The notes: a model not told the origin generated them from the sequence alone. A DNA stretch of 64,000 nt from Trichobilharzia regenti (GCA_944472135.2 OX235264.1:92762319-92826318), one strand, 5' to 3'; shown: positions 44,521 to 56,790, counted from the first letter of the stretch. Translations and numbers: made by a program.

Positions 44521-44691
44521 GGTACACACGTCATTTGATCGATAGTGATATGTATCCACATATATATATTTATGTGTGTGTGTGTATGGTGATCTCTCTG
44601 TTTGCTCGCGTAGTCTGTGACCATTTCACTTGTGTGAACTTGTCTCCTTTAATAATGTGTATTCTCCTTATATTATATTGTTTGACTTTAC
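44521..44691. repeat. Dispersed repeat shared with 59425-59575
   Basis: ATATGTATCCACATATATAT, a GT run, CTGTGACCATTTCAC and GTCTCCTTTAA...TATATT occur in the same order at both sites over about 140 bp. Family unknown. A SINE abuts its right end here. Confidence 0.65.
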
Positions 44692-44846
44692 AGGATGGGG
44701 TTGCTAGCCTCATGCCCAACCTTTCCTGTGTACCAGCATTATTTCTGGCTTATCAAGGTAAAGGAGTACGTCGGTGGCCGCGGATCGAACTCCGGACCAT
44801 GTGCATAGTCGGCGAGCGTCCTAACCGCTGTGCTACCGATGCACCT
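44692..44846 (-). mobile_element. tRNA-derived SINE, Smalpha-like (minus strand)
   Basis: Minus-strand head ATCGGTAGCACAGCGGTTAG with A box TAGCACAGCGG and B box GTTCGATCC (complement of about 44782-44792). The tail includes GTTGGGCATGAGGCTAGC. The internal pol III promoter layout matches schistosome Smalpha-type SINEs. Confidence 0.8.
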
Positions 44847-45389
44847 ACAGTAGAGTGAAACATTAGAATTAGGATTTCATTAAAAAACAAGAATAAATAA
44901 TAAGGAAATGGCGAAACAGGAGTTCAGATTAGTACTCAACTACAATAACTATAAATGGCTTTTTTTTCTACATTGGTACTTCATGTTAGTTATTTCACAG
45001 TACATTTTGTGTATATATAACTAATAGATTTTACAAATTGTTCACCAGTTTCCACGTCTTCACTGCTTATCAGAGTCTGTCGACAAAGTGCATTAGTATA
45101 GATGTTAATGTCAATTTGTGTCACGTTGCACTTTGTATAATGTAGTTTGATTGGAGTCGTATTTGCAATCAGAATTTGTTTGTAGGGATTCGAACTGATC
45201 CAAGTTTGATAATGGATTGATGTCAGTTAGAGAAAGAGAGAAAGAAAAGGCATCAGGGACTAACTGGAGAGGTGTTTCATCCTAGTCTGGGATTCTCCAT
45301 TGGTACGCACCTATGACCTTACCATTGATGGAACACAGGAAATTTGAAACAATGTGAATGATTACAGTCAAATACGATTGAGGAAAATG
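44847..45389. other. Unassigned sequence
   Basis: A+T-rich, no gene or repeat family recognised. Confidence 0.4.
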
Positions 45390-46290
45390 TAAGTGGATTA
45401 ATAATAATAATAGTAACCTCGATCTTCGACTGTGATATATGTCTGATTTCCCACTCACTCGAAGATATGCAAGTGAAAAGCAACAAGTTGGCAGAGGAAG
45501 CATCAAATATAAGAAGGACTTCAGGTGAACATAGAGAAAACAGAGGTGATTAAGATTCCTGGGCAACCCCCAACAGCAACAACAACAACAACAGCGGACA
45601 ACAATAAGCCAGCATAAATGGGAAGAACCTGAAAGAAACAACCTACTTTACCTACTTATCTGGGAAGCAGCGTTTCAACTACAGGCGGGCGGAACTGACG
45701 AGGATATCAAAGCAAGGATTGAGAAAGCAAGACGAGCTTTCATTACTCTCAAGTCTGTGTGGAGGTGATCAGCAGCACGCAACATGAAAAACAAGCTGCG
45801 GATTTTCAACTCCAATGGGAAGTCAGTGCTACTGTACGAACCAGAGACTTGGCGCGTCATGAAGAGCACCTCAAACAAACTACAAACGTTCATCAATAGC
45901 TGTCTTCTCTCAATACTACTCAAGATCAGATGGCTGGCCAGAAAAGGTCAGCAACAATGAGGGATCTCTGGGAGCGGACCAACCCAGCAGGAAGCGATTG
46001 TGCAACAAATATGCAGGAAGAAATGGAGGTGGATTGGCCGTACTCTGAGAAAACAAACCATCAAGTGAGTGACATCACACTCCAGGCCGTCATTCGTGTA
46101 GAACGCAAATGGGAAGCAGCGAGATGGTCGTCAGCGTGAGGTTGACTTGAAGGAGGTGATGTGAAGAGGAGATGAAACCATGTGGACAGACCTGGAGCCA
46201 GGTGAAAACTTAAGCAGAGAATTGAACGCAATGGAGATGTGAAGCTGGAGGCCTATGTTCCTCTAGGAATTAAAGGAAGTTATAATAGTA
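45390..46290 (+). mobile_element. RTE 3' fragment
   Basis: Homologous to RTE 5050-5890: KADKL-type region, NGKNLKETTYFTYL, then KSLCG-like and GRKEL-like remnants, ending CCTATGTTCCTCTAGGAA. Frameshifts and stops throughout. Confidence 0.78.
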
Positions 46291-46640
46291 GTAACCGCGA
46301 AAACTATTCTAGATCGAGGTTGAAGGCCATGGGAAAGAAAGGGACTAAACAAACCTTTTCTGAACACAAAGATTAAGCTGGAAAATGTTTTCCGCGGCAA
46401 CTGACTCAGCTGCGCTTTATAATCGAAGACGAAAAAAACTTGCGAAAGATGGAGGTGGCACTTTGTATAGAGATTTGTAAAGGCAGAATTTCGGTGAATT
46501 TCGTACGAATAATAATGTGAAGCTCCTGACTGACTTTATAACTCCTTTACCTAACCATGTTGAACAACGCTCAAGAAGGTGACTAGTCATTCTATCTATG
46601 TGATTGTCTCCACATGAACAGTTAAATATATAAAAATGCA
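46291..46640. other. Unassigned sequence
   Basis: No ORF supported. It may belong to the 3' end of the adjacent minus-strand PLE. Confidence 0.4.
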
Positions 46641-48640
46641 CAGGGAACTGACCAGACTCGGTGGCTTGTAGTTTTTCAAACGAATTATAAATGTGAACAG
46701 GAAAAGTATGGAAACAAACTTAGAATAACTGCTTTTATAACTGAAAAAAGAATTAGGTGGATCTAATGAAGACTGAGGGAGTAAGAATCACACACACAGC
46801 CAACGAAAAAATGCTCAAAAAGAGAAGAGAGAACGAAGAAAAGAAGAGAAAAACGTAAACAAAGGGAGCATACCGAACTAGGTCCATGGTAGTTGTAGAG
46901 GTTGGACTAGTTTCTTTTAAACACACATCTCCGGCTTCTCGATGCATATTGCAAGGGCTTCTGCAGTACAAAGAAGTCGGAAAGATACTGCTTTTGGTAG
47001 GTTTATGTTGACTTTGTAAATCACTTTGAAAGAATCAGTTGAGATGTTGTGGGAGGTGTTGATCAGATGTTCAACAATGGCACTTCTGACTGAACTGGTG
47101 CCTCCTCTTTGCACCTACGCTGGGTAATGTTCTCTAACACGTTTTGAAAGGACACGCATAAAACGACCTATGTACCTAGCTCCGCATGAGCAGGTGAACT
47201 GGTATATGCACATTGAATTGGTCATATGCGGGAGTTTGTCCTTTGTGTTGTTTTGAAGTATTGGAGGGCTAGAGAACGTCACTCTTAGTGTTGCTGAAGG
47301 GAAGGTCTTCTTCAAAGAGCTGGATATTCTCCTCTTCAGGAAATTAACTGCCAAATCTCCCTTGAAATTCAGATTTAGATAAAGCGTTTTCTTTGGCACT
47401 GAATCTTATTCTTCTCTTTTTGGTTTAGGTTTCATGTTCTTTTCGAAAAAAAACGTGTCGGGTAGCTATTTTGAGCCAGGATATTTTTGAGGAATAGGAG
47501 CTCCCCTTCCATGCAGTCGCTGCTGCAGATTTTTCTAATACGATGAGTTAGTGCACTGATGAGAGCTCGTTTTCGGCCCAAAGGTATCCAACTATAGAAA
47601 TGCGTTAGTCTGCCGTTCCATGTCGGTTTTCTGTGGATGGACGTCTTCAGGGTTCCATCATCTCTTCTTGTTAATTCCACGTCCAGAAATGGAATCTTTG
47701 AATCGCTTTCTAACTCCATTGTGAATTTAGTCGAAGGATGGGAATTATTAAATTCTTGTAAGATGCAGCTGAGGTCCGAGTTATCGTAGCAGACTGTAAA
47801 GGTATCGTCAACGCACCTTTTTATAGTGGTAATTTGTTTATTGTTGATTTTAAAACTCCACTGTCCAAACTGGCCATAAAGCAGTCTGCTAAAAACGGGC
47901 CAAGAGGAGATCCCATTGCAATTCCGTTTTTCTGTCTGTAGATATCACCGTTGAAGGTGAATTGTACATTCAGCGTGCATCTCAGCAACAATTCCTTCAG
48001 ATATGATATTGGTAGTTCGGAGCTTATATTGGATTTCTCCATATAATTGCACAGAAAGCAAATTGTTTCTGTTGGTGGAACTTTGGTAAAGAGAGATTCG
48101 ACATCTAGTGATAACATTCGTTTATCATTTACATTCAAATCTTTTATGCATTCAATGAACTCAAAAGTATCGCGAAGAGAGTATTTGCATAGGTGCTGTC
48201 TTGCCGGCTGCAACATTTCGGACAACCATTTGGCGATTGGATGGTATGGTGACCCTGACATGTCTAGAATCGGTCGAAGCGGCAAGCCAGGTTTGTGCAC
48301 CTTTGGTAAGCCATAGAGTCGGGGAATAGTTGATCCTGTCGGTTTGAGGCGATCGATCTGAATTGTAGTTATGTAATGAGTAGCGAATTTTAAACATAGT
48401 GTTGTGGTAAGGAATGTTTCAGGTAATAGTTATTCGGAGTTTCGATGCCAGTAAGTAATTCAGTGTCTGTGTCTCCTTTTGAGCGTTGTCCAAGATTTCC
48501 AAGGTAAGGAGTAGTGAAGTCAATCAGGAGTTCCATATTATTGGTACACCTTGTAGATATGCAGCACAAGATTAATAAAAATTCCGCCTTTATAATTCTG
48601 TATGCACAAACAAGCTGCCATCTCAATTTCCTGTAGGTTT
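46641..48640 (-). pseudogene. PLE-1: Penelope-like RT plus GIY-YIG endonuclease (minus strand)
   Basis: Reading leftward: RPILDMSGSPYHPIAKWLSE (about 48275), MLSLDVESLFTKVPPTET (motif A, about 48125), FTFNGDIYRQKNGIAMGSPL with GPFLADCFM (about 47960-47880), motif C as KRCVDDTFTVCYDN (about 47815), IPFLDVELTRRDDGTLKTS (about 47700), then the endonuclease CIYQFTCSCGARYIGRF (about 47205) and SAIVEHLINTSHNI (about 47070). Penelope motif C is usually YVDD, and here Tyr is Cys. A frameshift lies near 47850 and frame changes near 47410 and 47110. PLEs use target-primed reverse transcription. Confidence 0.85.
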
Positions 48641-48689
48641 ACACGCCTTCAACTGCTAGGCACTGCTGAGATGATTACCATATAAAAAC

Positions 48690-49500
48690 TTTTCAGGCTA
48701 AACTTTGTGTTCAGAAAAAGTTTATTCAATTCCTTTCCCCTTCGATCGCCTTCATCCCAGATTAAGAATATTTATCCAGATTATTACTATTATTACTAAC
48801 TTTCACAGATGGGCACCTCTAGACACCAAACGAAACCCGATCCGTTCACTAAGCTACAGAGTTCGCAGAATATGCACCCCAGATACCATAGAAGGCAAAC
48901 TGGAAAATCTCAAGAGAATCCTCGGCGAGAATTGTTTCCCAGAACGATTTATTGTAAAATCCATGAGTGCCAGACCGCAAAAGCCTTCCGCGCTTAGCGT
49001 CTCGATAAATTTCCTCTACATGAACCTTCAATTCAATAGAAATTTATCTGCAGAAACACTGAAAAATCGACTGTCACGTTTGCTTAAAAATCCTTCTTCT
49101 CAGCTGAACTACTGTTAACCTTCTCCACGAAACCTATGCATAGTATGGAGGTGAAGGATAAGCTACCACTGATAACTGGCCTCATCAATGTGTATCTACC
49201 AATTCACCTGCTAGTGTGGAGCAAGGTGTGTCGAATCGGCGTTCACTTTCCAAACTTATCACCAAACACTTACCAGCATATTTATGCAAAGGAGAAAGAC
49301 GATATCGCCACAACTCTATCTTAGAACATATGATAGATTCCGGACATCAAGCTACGCCCCAAACAAACTTCAAAGTCGTCTACAGAATACGAAGCAGTCT
49401 TCCCAAACGTGTGCGAAACAAACTTCTTCACACTGCAGAAGTGATGGCAGTTCCCTTTGCTAAGGCCTGAACTCTGCATACAGAAGGCGTTCGTTCGATC
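48690..49500 (+). pseudogene. PLE-2: Penelope-like C-terminal fragment (plus strand)
   Basis: RWAPLDTKRNPIRSLSYRVR near 48810, ERFIVKSMSARPQ, then a damaged GIY-YIG region and HNSILEHMIDSGHQATPQTN with FKVVYRIRSSLPKRVRNKLL near 49310-49425, parallel to PLE-1 but diverged. It points away from PLE-1 (inverted pair, 5' ends facing). Confidence 0.8.
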
Positions 49501-50800
49501 ACTACACTTGCAATGGACGTAATTTGTCCTAATACCCAATACGTAAACTCTAATTCTTTCCTCTTCATTAGTATTATTTTATCCTTTCAGTTCTAATATT
49601 TTACATTTTCAACTTTCTTGTTCCCTACCCCCCACCCAATGTAATTTCTACACCTCATTACCACTGTCACTGACTTGACCAACGCTCAATTTACAGTCAT
49701 TTTTGTTACGTCATCCAATTTATTTGCTCAATTTTAGTTCCAGTTTAAATGGCTTTATTCTCTACCCCACTTCTACTTAGTCTCTACCTGTCATCACCTG
49801 TGTTGTTATCGTGACCTGAGTTGAAACATTTTAGTCAATTATATTGCGTCATCTAACCTACTAACTCGCTCTTACTTTAGTTGCTGTCTAATTGAACTTG
49901 TTTCTATATTGGATCATTCTGGTATTACCTGATCAGTTATCTAAACTTGACAAACCCCATGTACACAAACACACACAAATAATAATTATATATAAATGTG
50001 ATTGCACAGCTGTGTGAATGAATTCGCTGAAAAGAGTCTCTTTTCTGAACGTCTTCTCCTTTTGATATAACATTAGTTATCAGCTGTATTCTACATTGTC
50101 GAGGATATTCTGATCCCAGTGATGGTTAACACTGGAATCAAAGATGCGAATTTCTTCCCCATTGGAACTCATCAGTTGGATTGATATATGCCGCAATGGA
50201 TAGCAGTGTTCCCAAGAAGATACGACTGAATAAAGTTACAGTTTAAAACTCCATAAAATGTATCTGTTAAGCTTTTGCTACATGTGAAAGGAATGTCACA
50301 TATTTCACTGTTACTGTCACTTGTGCTTATTTTATCTTACGTACTAACCAGAATCAAGTAAGAAATGTGAGCTGTTATTTATAGATGATTGTTTAAACTT
50401 GTTTGTCTGCATGACGTAAATCAATCATGAAACCGTCTAATGACTATCAATATTTAATGTGACCTACACATCAGAATATCTTTAGCGGGGTAATATAGCA
50501 TAGACTGCAAATATCTTACACACATTGATAATTTGTGTTATAAGTTACCACGTAGAACGAAATGTATAGTCGGTTAGTCAAGAAAAGAATACATCTCGTG
50601 CTTAAACATCAAATTATTATTCTCTCAAGGATTATTACATGGACAGAAGGGCGAGTGCATTGATATAATGGCTGTTACTTACTTACTATTACTTTCAAGA
50701 ATTCGTTTGTAGGGATTTGACCAGGAATATATATATATATATATATATACAAACAAAATGACCCTTATTCACAAGCTGTCAGGTTATAGCACTTTGTAAA
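49501..50800. other. Mostly unassigned sequence
   Basis: Apart from the repeat at 49895-50090 and an (AT)n run at about 50727-50749, no gene or family is recognised. Confidence 0.4.
49895..50090. repeat. Dispersed repeat shared with 52900-53110 and 61900-62010
   Basis: TTATCTAAACTTGACAAAC, CATGTACAC, a CA run, GTACAGCT/GCACAGCT, GAAAAGAGTCTCTT and GCTGAACGTCTTCTC-type blocks in the same order. It lies downstream of PLE-2 and may be a PLE 3' region. Confidence 0.6.
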
Positions 50801-51285
50801 AATCTGCTTCATTTTAAACATAAGTTTCTTGGTATACGCTCTGAAAACCGAATAGAAGCCTTTCTTTCTGTTCTTCGAATGTACTTGCTGCCGCAGGTGC
50901 ATGTAAATTTATAAATGCAGTTGCAGGTAACATCAGCAGGGTACTTATCCAGTTTCGATTGACCTATAGAGCATGTAGTGCTGTATAGTGTCACTAGCTT
51001 GCCTGCTGGGAAGCATCTGTTTATTGATCCTTTCATCCTCTTTTCAATCTTTTGTGAGACTGCTTCTACTTTGTATGGGAGACAAATGAACATTTTCTTC
51101 TTTTCAAATGTTGGATACTTCTCTTTCTCATCTCTTTCTTTGCTTTACTTTAGGAAAAATCCTTTTGGATACCCATTTTTCCTAAGGCATATTTCAACAA
51201 AGCCTAATTCTTCTTTTACCATGTTAGGCGAACCCGACTTCCTGGCCCTGTCGTACAGTGTCCTTACTAATACCCACTTATAATG
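50800..51285 (-). pseudogene. PLE-3: Penelope-like C-terminal fragment (minus strand)
   Basis: Minus-strand LRKNGYPKGFF (about 51180), KKMFICLPYKVEAVSQKIEK (about 51095), then the GIY-YIG start CNCIYKFTCTCGSKYIRRTE (about 50915) and RIPRNLCLK. The CxYxxxC...YIGRT-type motif has Ile-Arg for Ile-Gly. It is truncated at both ends and abuts CR1-G. Confidence 0.8.
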
Positions 51286-52858
51286 ATAATAATATATTCT
51301 CATTTTGTAGATGAGGGACGCCAGTTTACAGGCATCATCAATATGATAAATTACATATACGATTAGCAATCATACTTAATAATAATGTTTTAATAAAATA
51401 CATATTTTTTCCTATCTGTGTAGGACACACCAAATGTTCAGGCATGGATAAGCCTTATTTAAATTTCATAAATTTGGTTGATGGTTAAATTAAATGGTTG
51501 ATGACGTTTTTGTCTATGGATTGTGGGAACAATATGACAACCAGTCATTCAATGAAGCACATCATGAAATACAGAAATATGGACTTCGCATTAACAAAAA
51601 AACCCAAGTATGTTTTGGATGGATTACAAATACTTGGGAAAAAAAAAGCTTGAAGTAATTCCACAATATAACTTAGGTGTGTACAAATCCGAATCTCATT
51701 TTTGATTTGATTTATACCCAAATTGGGTAATAAGAAAGCTATTTTTACAGATACGATCAGTTATGTTATAAGTTACAATCGTGACGTTTTATTACAAATT
51801 GATACTTTTCCATTGGTATAAGAGTATATTCCACAAATGTAATCCAGGTTGCGTCGTGGAGAAAGTTAATTCGTTATTAACTAGGCAACTGAAAGATATG
51901 GGACCAATAATGTTTGCAGATCATTTGTCATTGTAAATGGTCAAACATCCACATTATTCATTCTCATTCAAAAAGTCCAATGGAAGCTAAAATGGTGAGA
52001 GAAAAAAGAAGACAAACAACAGCAAAGCAAAAGAAAGCAAGGGGAGTCCTTAAGGAGTAATTAATAAATACACGCATATATATTCTGTTTAGTAACTATG
52101 GTTATTTTTGTTCACTAACTAACTAGTCCCGTTATGCTAACTTTTATATTATGTGTTAACTAATATTACTGTCCTGTGTAGAAATGTTTATCATCTAGTT
52201 CCAATAATATTAAAATTTATAATTGTAGTTTGTTGTAACTACACGTTTAAAGAACTTAAAATATCTATGTAGGGTGAAAAAGAAGGTGTAAGAGTCAGAT
52301 GTAGAAGTGCATTGTCATCTTTGAGCAGTCTGGTGACTGAGGAGATGAACACTGGAAGTGTGTTTGCATCGCGCACATTAGCTGGTAGTCTATTCCAAAT
52401 GACTGAAAACTTATTTAAGAAGAAGTTGTACCGCACGTAAGTCTGACAGTGCTCTATAGCAGCTAGGTTGTGATGATTTCTAAGATTGTAACTGATGACA
52501 GTGGTAGGTTTAGTTATTGGCTCGGAGGAATGCAAGAGAAGATTAGTTAGCTTGTAGTAAAAGATAAGGTTTAGCTTAAGACGTCTTTTCCAGAGTGGTT
52601 CTAATCTTAGTCTTTCGCATCGCTCATGGTATTCCAGACCACTTTCTAAACCAAGAGTTCTTGAGGTAAACTGCCGTTGCACTCCCTCTAATTTAAGCTT
52701 GTCATTTTGTCTGAGTCCGCTAAGAATAAACGGGCAGTATTCTAAGATAGGTCGGACACATACTTTGTATAATAAAACCCTAGTTTCACAACAAAAGAAA
52801 TTGCGTGTTATGCATCCTAGAAGCCTTCGTGTTTTACGTCTGGCATAATCAGTCTGTT
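51286..52858 (-). mobile_element. CR1-G: 5'-truncated CR1-E-family copy (minus strand)
   Basis: Reverse complement of CR1-E from the RT C-terminus (QRQFTSRTLGLESGLEYHER, open at 52682-52239 with only three amino-acid changes from CR1-E) through the whole 3' UTR to the ATT tail. The stem-loop occurs once (CCCAAGTA 51603-51610, TACTTGGG 51631-51638). Type I (51410-51414/51421-51425) and type II (51299-51303/51311-51315) hairpins are both present. A recent, dead-on-arrival copy. Confidence 0.9.
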
Positions 52859-52899
52859 CAGACGATATTCTTTAGTCCAGGTTTCTTTTCTGTAGAATA

Positions 52900-53110
52900 C
52901 CTTGTTTCTATATGAAATCATTCTTGCATTGCCTAATTAATTATCTAAACTTGACAAACCTCATGTACACTCACACACACACACACAAAATAATTATAAA
53001 TAAATTCGATTGTACAGCTATGTGAATTAATTCTCCGAAAAGAGTCTCTTAGCTGAACGTCTTCTCTTTTTCATATAACTCACGGGGGATTATTAAGCTA
53101 TTATTTTTCT
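52900..53110. repeat. Dispersed repeat, second copy
   Basis: Same blocks as 49895-50090, directly beside the 5' end of CR1-G and upstream of PLE-4. Confidence 0.6.
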
Positions 53111-53317
53111 GCTTAGATTCTTCCTGACTCTACATGGATTCTGTAGGTATACATTGGCTTACGAATGTTGATAACTAATATTTTATTATTGCGTAATTGT
53201 GGAAAGCGTAATGAGAGTTTATCGAAAACATATATTTGCTTCCATTAATGATGTTCTAAAATTTAATCTACTTTAAACCCCTTAATGACAAACTGGGCAC
53301 GTATTCAAACAAACCTT

Positions 53318-54540
53318 TATTATTCCATTATGGGTAAAATTTGTTTTGTTATACAGTAATGTCTACTGATGCGGCCACGTGTTGAGCACAATTTACTGAT
53401 GCTCATAATCATATCAAGACATTACTCACACAACTTTCTAACTTCATTTATATAATTCTATTATTTTTCATCGTATACTTCCGGTATGAGTGATGAGACA
53501 TTGCATCCTATTGCACGTATTGGGTGTAGACTCGATGAGCAAGGCAGGATTCAATGGTCAACCTCTCTCTCTCTCTCCACCTACCTATGTTACTTTTTAG
53601 AATGGTAACCCTCTCCTTCCCACCAGTCTATTGTGTGGTTGTGTGTTAATGCATGCATGCAGTGCAATCGCTTAGCTTTTTTCTAAATTACTCATCTTCG
53701 CGAGTGGGGTCAACGGTTTCAACCTCAGCTATATTCTTGTGTTCTGACAGGCAGTCTGAGTACCCCCGACCTACTTGTTTGATGTATGTCGTTGACTTAA
53801 CTCACAGTTATTACTAGTTTTTTTGTCTAATTGGGTCAACTGACAGGATCCTTTAACCTACAGATCTTTTCACTACCTGAGTGAGTTTGTAGGTTTGAAT
53901 GCCGCTCTAATTTCTGCTTCATTAGGAATCCTACTTGGGGAGGGTCTCGGATGTCCCCTCCTTATATGGTATAACTGTAGATGACTTATATTCTCTCTTA
54001 TTTCTGTTACCATTACTAGTTTCACAATTATTTCTTTGTATTTCGCTTTTGGCCTTTACTGATCCTCTTAATAGATTTTATAGTTATTTGGTACCAACGC
54101 TTCTTCTTCCTCTGTCTGTTTCACTTCATCATTTAGGTCTTTTCTTGGGCTGCTTAGTGCTACTGCTCGGTTTGTTAAAGACTTAACTAAGCCTGCCTTC
54201 ATAAACAGACAGACCGACAGCGGATGAGATGAGTTAAAGTCTAAATATCTGTTAGCGGAATTCGTTGGTGTTTTATAAACACTAGTGTGCAGTGTACCTT
54301 CTTCTATTCGTTTTATTTTACAATCTAACACTGGAGCTAATTCTCCTTGTTCATTTTCCGATTTGAATGTGAATTTTAGCCCCTTGACTAGTGAGTTTAT
54401 ATATATGTGTGTGTTATAAACCGAGAGATATGTTCCGTTTTCAACTGTGTGTGTGATTTTGTCATCCACATATCTCCACCATATTATTCGAGTAGGATTA
54501 CATGTTGTATTAAGAGCAATATTTTCCCAGCTGTCCATAA
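53318..54540 (-). pseudogene. PLE-4: Penelope-like element fragment (minus strand)
   Basis: Minus-strand IIWWRYVDDKITHTVENG (motif C intact as YVDD, about 54480), FTFKSENEQGELAPVLDCKI and KTPTNSANRYLDFNSSHPLS match PLE-5 closely. The GIY-YIG part is decayed. The left end (53318-53465) is the terminal-repeat sequence seen at 59187-59315. The right end is cut at 54540 by a SINE-2 fragment. Confidence 0.82.
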
Positions 54541-54640
54541 ATACATGACGGAAAAGCAGTCAAGTACTCCCTGAAGATTTTCCAATGGTTCTGTGACTGA
54601 TGTCAGCTCATGATGAGATCTTCCAACCAATCAAACAAAA
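54541..54640 (+). mobile_element. SINE-2 3' fragment
   Basis: GTCAAGTACTCCCTGAAGAT onward followed by TGATGTCAGCTCATGATGAG, the 3' half of SINE-2. The tRNA-like head is missing. Confidence 0.65.
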
Positions 54641-54689
54641 TCAATACTTGAAAATATGTTTTTCACTGATTAGATCTTTGTATTTCCAT

Positions 54690-55450
54690 TATTCATGATG
54701 AGAATTTGTTGACGAAACAGATTGTCTAAAGGATTGAATTAGAAACAAGGTGTTGTGCTTTTGGGAGTCAATGCTCCACCTTAGTTAGCTTCACTGACTT
54801 TGAAAAGGCATTCAACAGCATTTATACGAAGGGAATACGAAACAGCTGTAGCACTATGGCGTGCCTCAAATCTTTATCAACCTCATTCGATAGCTACAAC
54901 GGAAAACTCAGTAGACTCTCTGAAGTGAAGACAGGAGTAAGATAAGGCTGTCAACCTATTATCAACAATGACATTTCTAATTGTAGTGAAGTAGATTATT
55001 AGAAAAACAGGGCGTGAGGAGCAAGAAGGCAGGAATACGTTGAATGCAAAAGAAGATTCTTCAAGATCAGGATCATATTACTCACACACGTGAAGACTTA
55101 CAGGCGAAAACCAACAAGCCGCCAGAAAAAGCAGGCAGCAAAGACAGGATTCCAGGTGAACATAGAGAACCAATCACTACCAAGAGGTATTTAGCACGGA
55201 TAAAAATGACAAAACCAATATCGGAACGATTAAACAGACCTCCATCATTTTGAAATCAATTTGGAAGTTGACTATAATTTCGAGGGGACATGGGGGAGGG
55301 ATTTTGTGAAGAGGAGATGAGAGACTGTGAACAATTGTCAAGTCAGCTAATGAGGACTGAAGATAACACGGCAGAGTGGAAATGTGCTGTTGAAGTCCCG
55401 TGTTCCACTCGGAAGCTAAGGGAACTCATTGTTCAGAACAATTCAAGTCA
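54690..55450 (+). mobile_element. RTE fragment with RT palm remnant
   Basis: VSFTDFEKAFNSI (motif A region, about 54790), TGVR-GC near 54930, ending GTTCCACTCGGAAGCTAAGG. Internally deleted and broken. Confidence 0.75.
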
Positions 55451-55479
55451 CACCACCAATTGATATCAGTGAAAAAAAC

Positions 55480-55560
55480 TCACTGAAAAACACCACAGAT
55501 CACTGGAAAGCTATTTCGTCCTATTTTACGTCTCTTCATCAGTGCCCACCTATGACTCTT
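55480..55560 (-). mobile_element. SINE-2 fragment, minus strand, with hammerhead-like arms
   Basis: On the minus strand GGGCACTGATGAAGAGACG...GGACGAAATAGC then CCAGTG. Stem arms are CACTG 55501-55505 and CAGTG 55540-55544 in plus coordinates. Confidence 0.65.
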
Positions 55561-55564
55561 GGGT

Positions 55565-56126
55565 TCATATGTGAATATTTCTGAAAAGTACCAAATTAGG
55601 ACGAAATGGCAATCCACTACTGTCTGGTGGTGATTCCTTCACATTATTGTCACATGGTGAAATCATTTAAATTCTTGCAAAACCAACAATTAAAAAGTCA
55701 AGAATACTCTCCGATGTTTTCCCGTTACATCATGGCCTAATCATCAATAACGTGATTTTATTTTCTGTCTAGCCTTACTATTACTGACTAAAGTACAATA
55801 TCATTGAGTTTTATGAAATGAAAATGACTCCCTCCTGGAGTATTAGCCTTACTCTATAACGACCAAATTACTTAAAGGCACTATTTGTTTGGGGGTGGGT
55901 GGGTGATGTAGGTGGATGTAATTTATGTGTAATACGCCTTCCAAGCAAGCCCTATAATAAGAAAGCATTGTCTTCTCTGTTACCTATTGCATACCTCATA
56001 GAATCAATCAATATTCACTGCGTAAATGTAGAGTTAATTTATGCGAATTATTTATGAGGGAAGACGTGATTACAAGTGGGAAACCAAACAAACAATGGTT
56101 TGTTTCGAATTCTGTTTTGTTGTGTA

Positions 56127-56199
<73 letters not shown>

Positions 56200-56650
56200 T
56201 TTGAGTAACATTGGTATTTAGAGGGTTTAAGAGAATTCCAGCCTTGATGTTTATATGCATCCAGGTAACTTCTAATTTTCATAGTTTATTATCTTAACAA
56301 CCTTATCTAATACCAGAGAAGCAGATCTGTGTGGAGCCCTTCTGTTATTATCCTTATTTTTCCCTATGCTCTATTTTCTGCAGTCCTCCTCAGCCGGCCT
56401 CACGGCTATCTTTAATACCTCATCTCCTCCATGTCACTCTCGGACTCACGCCAAACTCGTTATTTCCCGTTCGTATTCCATTCGAGCGATAGCCAGGTGC
56501 GCGATATCATTTTAACCGTCTCCTCCATCTGCATTCTCTTCCACATGTCTGTTGAACAGTCGATTCTTGATTGGTTTGTTCGTAGAGTTAGTGGTTGCGA
56601 TAAAATTGTGGATAGGTGGGAGTTAGCATCAATCAGCTGGCCATTGAGAG
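55565..56650. other. Unassigned sequence with a long TA microsatellite
   Basis: No gene. It contains the (TA)n tract at 56131-56197 and a G-rich GGGGGTGGGTGGGTG run near 55890. Confidence 0.45.
56131..56197. repeat. (TA)n microsatellite, about 33 units
   Basis: Uninterrupted alternating TA/AT for about 67 bp. Confidence 0.95.
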
Positions 56651-56790
56651 GTCGGGCCCCAGTGGCGGGATGGTGTACGAGCTGGCTTGACTTGTAACCG
56701 GAAGGTGGGTATGTATCTTTCAAAAGTCCTAAACCAGAACGATACGACTGTCCAGTACTCCTAGGTTTTTAGCCCGAACAACTCAGCGGT
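56650..56790 (+). mobile_element. SINE-2 copy, degenerate
   Basis: GGGCCCCAGTGGCGGGATGG head, GTGTACGAGCT, TTGTAACCGGAAGG, then GTCCAGTACTCCTAGG. The B box region is damaged. Confidence 0.65.

Noticed and set aside
45282..45641. 119-codon minus-strand ORF with a Cys run
   Set aside because: The Cys run comes from a CAA repeat inside an RTE fragment read on the wrong strand.
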